Part shown: positions 5,883 through 8,958 of the stretch, one piece after another
Layout: every line of letters begins with the position of its first letter
Numbering within the stretch: the first letter of the stretch is position 1
Source of the DNA: Desulfuromonadaceae bacterium
GTDB lineage: Bacteria > Desulfobacterota > Desulfuromonadia > Desulfuromonadales > Syntrophotaleaceae
DNA: 8,958 bases
Assembly (NCBI GenBank): GCA_021107335.1
Contig: JAIOSZ010000015.1
Span: 1 to 8,958, forward strand
Reading direction: 5' to 3'
The notes under the pieces: generated by a model
Told to the model about the DNA's origin: nothing
What the model saw: only the letters and a program-made list of their open reading frames with translations
Database searches by the model: none
Translations under genes and position numbers: made by a program

Positions 5883-6641
5883 ATGAATATCCGTAATATA
5901 ACAACCCGTTTACTTCTCTTGCTACTGTTGGTGTTTCCCTCGACTCTGTGGGCTGGTGAGTTGCGGCTCTCTGTCGCCGGCAGCATGATCGACGTGATCA
6001 AGGAAGTGGGGGGCGCCTTTAGCGACCAGCACCCGGAAATCCGGCTGCTGCCCAATTTTGCTTCCTCCGGGGCTCTGGCCAAGCAGCTCGCTGCCGGGGC
6101 GCCTGCCGATATCTACATTCCCGCAAATCCCAAGTGGATGGACTTCCTGATAGCTCAGGAAATTATCCCTGCCGCCACGGTGGAGACTCTGGCTTATAAC
6201 CGGCTGGTGTTGGTAGGACAGCCAGCGGTGCCGGTCACGGAGATGAACGATCTGAGCAGTTTGACCCGCATTGCCCTCGGCAGCCCCAAAAGCGTACCGG
6301 CCGGCCGCTATGCTCAGCAGGCGATGGCCAAGGCCGGGCTCTATGAGTCGTTTCTGGCAGAAGGCAAGCTGATCATGACCAAGGATGTGCGTCAGGCGCT
6401 GTTCTATGCCGACCGTGGCGAGGTGGATGTCGCTTTCGTTTACGCTACCGACGCGCCGCTGGCGAACAAGGCAAAAATTCTTTTGGAGGTGCCTCAGGAT
6501 CTCTATCCGCGAGTTACCTATCCGATGGCATTGACGGTAGCCGGTGCCGATAAGGAAGAGGCGAAGGCGTTTCTAACGTTTCTGCACAGTGCGGCTGCTA
6601 AGGAGATTTTTCAGCGGCATGGGTTTGTGACGGTGGAATAG
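5883..6641 (+). CDS. modA: ModA, periplasmic molybdate-binding protein
   Basis: Captures molybdate (or tungstate) in the periplasm and delivers it to ModBC. The 252-residue precursor begins with a classic Sec signal peptide: RNITTR, a run of seven leucines, then a likely cleavage after LWA (24), with the mature protein starting GELRLSVAGS. The ligand-binding loops of the family are visible: AGSM near residue 32, NFASSGALAKQLAAGAPADIYI, the SVPAGRYAQQAM stretch and DVRQALFYADRGEVDVAFVYATDA. There is no lipobox Cys, so it is soluble rather than a lipoprotein. The ATG at 5883 lies 7 bases after AAGGAG (5870-5875); the ATG at 5880 is only 4 bases away. The gene follows modC by 61 bases and is probably cotranscribed with it. 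Confidence 0.95.
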   Translation: MNIRNITTRLLLLLLLVFPSTLWAGELRLSVAGSMIDVIKEVGGAFSDQHPEIRLLPNFASSGALAKQLAAGAPADIYIPANPKWMDFLIAQEIIPAATVETLAYNRLVLVGQPAVPVTEMNDLSSLTRIALGSPKSVPAGRYAQQAMAKAGLYESFLAEGKLIMTKDVRQALFYADRGEVDVAFVYATDAPLANKAKILLEVPQDLYPRVTYPMALTVAGADKEEAKAFLTFLHSAAAKEIFQRHGFVTVE

Positions 6642-6799
6642 CAAATGCGTTGTTGATTTTAAAACCCAATAGCAACTGCGACCACCGGTGGCAAGAGAAC
6701 CGGACCGATCGTTTCAGCAGTCAACGTTCGAAAATGGGGCCGCCCAAAGAAATTGCCATCTCGGTGAGATTACTCAAGGGATTTTAGCCTTCTCCTCAC

Positions 6800-6898
6800 C
6801 TGCGTGACAGCATGCCCCACGCAGTGGCAGCCATTTTTTGCCAACTTTTTGTTGGCTTGGACAAAAAGTAGGGCGTCTGGCGGGACGCGACCCGCCGG
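6800..6898 (+). repeat. Cluster of inverted repeats between modA and modB
   Basis: The 332-base gap 6642-6973 holds no gene. It contains three clear hairpins: CTGCGTG (6800-6806) with CACGCAG (6818-6824); ACTTTTTGT (6844-6852) with ACAAAAAGT (6861-6869); and CTGGCGGG (6877-6884) with CCCGCCGG (6891-6898) around a 6-base loop. A 10-base palindrome CCACCGGTGG sits at 6682-6691. The 6840-6900 part looks like an intergenic repeat I recall as common in Geobacter-type genomes, so it probably invaded the mod operon. I see no T-tract terminator and no convincing promoter here. Confidence 0.5.
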
Positions 6899-6973
6899 TC
6901 TTGATCTTAGCTTTAAACAGCCAATCTCAAATCTGCTCGCCAAGGCAGTGCAACAAAAAGGAACCTCGTAACC

Positions 6974-7684
6974 ATGTTGGAACTCTCCCCCAGCGATTAT
7001 CAAGCCCTGTGGCTCTCGGCCCGGGTCGCCACGGCAGCCACCCTGGTCGCCCTGCCGGTCGGCTTCGGCCTGGCCTGGTTGCTGGTCTTCAGCCGCCTGC
7101 CGGGCAAGCTGCTGCTCGACGGTCTGATCAACCTGCCGCTGGTGCTGCCGCCAGTAGTGGTTGGTTATCTGCTGCTGTTGCTCCTCGGTCGTCAGGGCTG
7201 GCTTGGTGGCCTTCTGGATCAAATGGGGATTCAGATCGTTTTCACCTGGAAGGCGGCGGTAGTGGCCTCGGCCCTGATCGGCTTGCCGCTGATGGTGCGG
7301 GCCATTCGGCTGGGCATGGAACAGATCGATCCCCATCTACTGCATGCCTCCCGTACCCTTGGCGCGACCTGGCACGACACCCTGCTGACCATCGTGTTGC
7401 CCCTGTCCTTGCCGTCGATGCTAGCGGGGGCGACTCTGGCTTTTGCCCGCAGCCTTGGCGAATTTGGTGCCACCATTATTCTGGCCGGCAATATTCCCGG
7501 AGTGACTCAGACGATCCCTCTGGCGATCTTCGATTATTCCAATTCACCGGGAAGGGAGACGCGCGCCTTGACTCTGTGTCTGGTGTCCATCGCCCTGTCC
7601 TATGTGGTGCTGCTGTTCAGCGAGATGGCCTTGCGTTGCTTTCGTTATGGACGGGGCCGCAGGGATTGCTGTTCCCGTCAGTGA
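6974..7684 (+). CDS. modB: ModB, molybdate ABC transporter permease
   Basis: Inner-membrane channel subunit of the molybdate importer, 236 residues. Hydrophobic segments are visible at about 14-38, 46-72, 90-112, 133-160 and 196-218, consistent with the five-helix ModB topology. The LINLPLVLPPVVVGYLLL segment is typical of ModB. The EAA loop that docks on ModC reads ASRTLGATWHDTLLTIVLPL (about residues 125-144), followed by LAFARSLGEFGAT. Start: AAAAGGAA (6956-6963), 10 bases before ATG. It is separated from modA by 332 bases of repeat sequence. It lies close upstream of the DUF1858/binding-protein gene (21 bases), so those two are probably cotranslated from one message. The tail RYGRGRRDCCSRQ is unusually basic and carries two adjacent cysteines. 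Confidence 0.94.
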   Translation: MLELSPSDYQALWLSARVATAATLVALPVGFGLAWLLVFSRLPGKLLLDGLINLPLVLPPVVVGYLLLLLLGRQGWLGGLLDQMGIQIVFTWKAAVVASALIGLPLMVRAIRLGMEQIDPHLLHASRTLGATWHDTLLTIVLPLSLPSMLAGATLAFARSLGEFGATIILAGNIPGVTQTIPLAIFDYSNSPGRETRALTLCLVSIALSYVVLLFSEMALRCFRYGRGRRDCCSRQ

Positions 7685-7705
7685 ACCACCCCCAGGAGAA
7701 TCTTC

Positions 7706-8926
7706 ATGATCCAACCGATACACCTCGATATGAAAATCGCCGAACTGGTTAACGCCTGGCCCGAAACCCGCGCGGTTTTTGTCGCCCACGGTCTTGAAGC
7801 GCTGATCAGTGAGGACGGCATGCGGGTACTGGCACCTTTTCTCACTCTGGGCACGGCTCTGCGCAGCCGGGGTATTGCGGCCCAGTCCTTTTTGCGCCTG
7901 CTCAATGAAGCCATCGCTGAGGAGGAGGTCTGCGAGGCCCCCGGTCTGACCGACTACACGAGCCAGGGGGACCTGACCCTGCTGGCGCTGATGCCCTGCG
8001 GCATCAAGGTACCCTTTGCCAAAGCCATCAGTACTTTTCTTGCCGAACTGCGCCACGCCGGCGGGCCGGAGGTTACCTATGCGGTGGAGGGTAATCTCAA
8101 TCAGGAACTGTCTTATTATTCCTATGTCAGCACCATCGAGCGAATCGAGGAATTACCGGATATTATCGTCTCCGCCGATTTTAATTCCTTCTACCATCAG
8201 AGCTTTTACCAGCGCTTTGTCGTGCCGGGAAATTTCGTCGATGTCGCTGCGACTCTGCCGACTGCCTCTTACGAAAAAGCGGGCATCCTCGATCCTGAGC
8301 ACCAATTTTCGATCCTTGGGGTCAATCCGTTGGTGATGGTCGCCGATCTCGACCGGGTTGGAGAGCGGCCATTGCCCACCACCTGGGACGATCTGCTCAA
8401 TCCCTGCTGGACGGAGGAGGTGACCCTGCGCGGCAACAAGGACTTTTTCTGCCATGCTGTGCTGCTGCCTTTCTACCGGGAGCACGGTGCCGAAGGACTG
8501 CTCGGTCTGGCCCGCAACGTTTGTGAGGGTCTGCACCCGGCGCAGATGGTGAAAAATATCGACAGCGGGCAGGGCGGCGCCCTGTATGTGATGCCCGAGT
8601 TCTTCGCCCACCGGGTCAAGCATCAGGAGCGGATTCGGATTATATGGCCTGAGGACGGTGCCCTGGCCAGCCCGGTGACCCTGATGGTGAAAAAGGAGCG
8701 GGTGGCCGAGTTGCAGCCGGTGCTCGACTACTTGACGGGTAAGGAACTGGCCAAAGTTTTAGTCGGTGCCCGTTTTCCCACCCCGCATAGAGACGTTCCC
8801 GGAGAGTTGCAGGAGAAGCCGTTGAAGTGGATCGGCTGGAACTTTATGCGTAATAACGACCTGGCTGCGGTCAACGCCGCCATCGATGAAATCTTCATGC
8901 CGGCGGTCCAGAGAGTGGTTTCATGA
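7706..8926 (+). CDS. Cytoplasmic DUF1858-like / solute-binding-protein fusion, function unknown
   Basis: A 406-residue protein without a known role. Residues 1-70 (HLDMKIAELVNAWPETRAVFVAHGL and the following helices) resemble DUF1858/ScdA_N domains, but the usual Cys after the HGL is absent. Residues 88-395 resemble a periplasmic binding protein of the ferric-iron transporter type: LTLLALMPCGIKVPF, the SYYSYV and DIIVSADFNSFYHQSF stretches, NPLVMV, TTWDDLLNP, DFFCHAVLLPFY, ALYVMPEFFA and IIWPEDGALASPVTLMVKK. There is no signal peptide or membrane segment, so the binding fold should be in the cytoplasm. Start: AGGAG (7694-7698), 7 bases before ATG. The stop overlaps the next start as ATGA, which implies translational coupling to a P-loop protein. 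A role in handling a metal or oxyanion for nitrogenase is a guess from context. I recall similar genes in anaerobes but could not search. Confidence 0.8.
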   Translation: MIQPIHLDMKIAELVNAWPETRAVFVAHGLEALISEDGMRVLAPFLTLGTALRSRGIAAQSFLRLLNEAIAEEEVCEAPGLTDYTSQGDLTLLALMPCGIKVPFAKAISTFLAELRHAGGPEVTYAVEGNLNQELSYYSYVSTIERIEELPDIIVSADFNSFYHQSFYQRFVVPGNFVDVAATLPTASYEKAGILDPEHQFSILGVNPLVMVADLDRVGERPLPTTWDDLLNPCWTEEVTLRGNKDFFCHAVLLPFYREHGAEGLLGLARNVCEGLHPAQMVKNIDSGQGGALYVMPEFFAHRVKHQERIRIIWPEDGALASPVTLMVKKERVAELQPVLDYLTGKELAKVLVGARFPTPHRDVPGELQEKPLKWIGWNFMRNNDLAAVNAAIDEIFMPAVQRVVS

Positions 8927-8958
8927 AGCTGGTAACGGTGGCCGGGCCGCCATCGAGC
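8923..8958 (+). CDS. Start of a P-loop GTPase-like protein (partial, CobW/HypB/UreG type)
   Basis: Only 12 codons are in the window, reading MKLVTVAGPPSS. A short beta strand followed by GPPSS is the beginning of a Walker A loop of the kind GPPSSGKT, as seen in metal-chaperone GTPases of the CobW/HypB/UreG group. The ATG overlaps the stop of the previous gene (ATGA), so the two are translationally coupled. The assignment rests on these few residues and the context. Other P-loop families remain possible. Confidence 0.5.
   Translation, partial: MKLVTVAGPPSS

Noticed and set aside
5288..6082. 264-residue - strand frame across modC and modA
   Set aside because: It is antisense to two intact genes and has no recognisable domain.
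7370..7388. TGGCACG-like sigma54 match
   Set aside because: It lies inside modB and the -12 part is shifted by one base, so spacing is wrong.
6838..7752. 304-residue + strand frame overlapping modB
   Set aside because: It is read in another frame over the well-supported ModB, is rich in Pro/Gly/Arg and starts inside the repeat element.

Overview
The window is part of a molybdenum-nitrogenase gene region that runs on into molybdate uptake genes. All genes lie on the + strand. Gene content, G+C-rich codon use, a sigma54-type promoter and the protein sequences fit an anaerobic Desulfuromonadales/Geobacter-Pelobacter type bacterium. That placement is inferred from family resemblance, not from a marker gene.

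Layout: 1-392 is noncoding and holds a nested hairpin element (180-276). Then come nifK (393-1856), a long hairpin (1874-1910), nifX (1984-2415), a nif-type 2[4Fe-4S] ferredoxin (2595-2858) and a second small NifX-family protein (2914-3258), closed by a strong intrinsic terminator (3330-3371). Directly after that terminator lies a good -24/-12 promoter (3374-3389) and a leader of about 220 nt. The leader contains a nested hairpin (3423-3487), two small stem-loops with A1/G4 hexaloops (3523-3541 and 3552-3567) and a perfect intrinsic terminator (3560-3600) just before nifB (3624-4538). The second stem-loop shares bases with the terminator stem, which is the layout of an ANTAR-protein antitermination site. 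Next are modC (4766-5821) and modA (5883-6641), a 332-base gap filled with inverted repeats, and modB (6974-7684). A cytoplasmic DUF1858-like/solute-binding-protein fusion follows (7706-8926), overlapping the start of a P-loop protein cut off by the window edge (8923-8958).

How it fits together: NifK is one half of the dinitrogenase. NifB makes the 8Fe core of FeMo-co, the NifX-family proteins carry cofactor intermediates, and the ferredoxin probably supplies electrons for cofactor assembly or nitrogenase. ModA, ModB and ModC import the molybdate that completes FeMo-co. The last two genes look like an uncharacterised cytoplasmic metal- or ligand-handling pair.

The observations most worth checking are three. 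NifK has Phe where the P-cluster ligand beta-Cys153 should be. nifB has a sigma54 promoter plus an ANTAR-like antitermination leader. The DUF1858/binding-protein gene has no signal peptide and is coupled to a probable GTPase.
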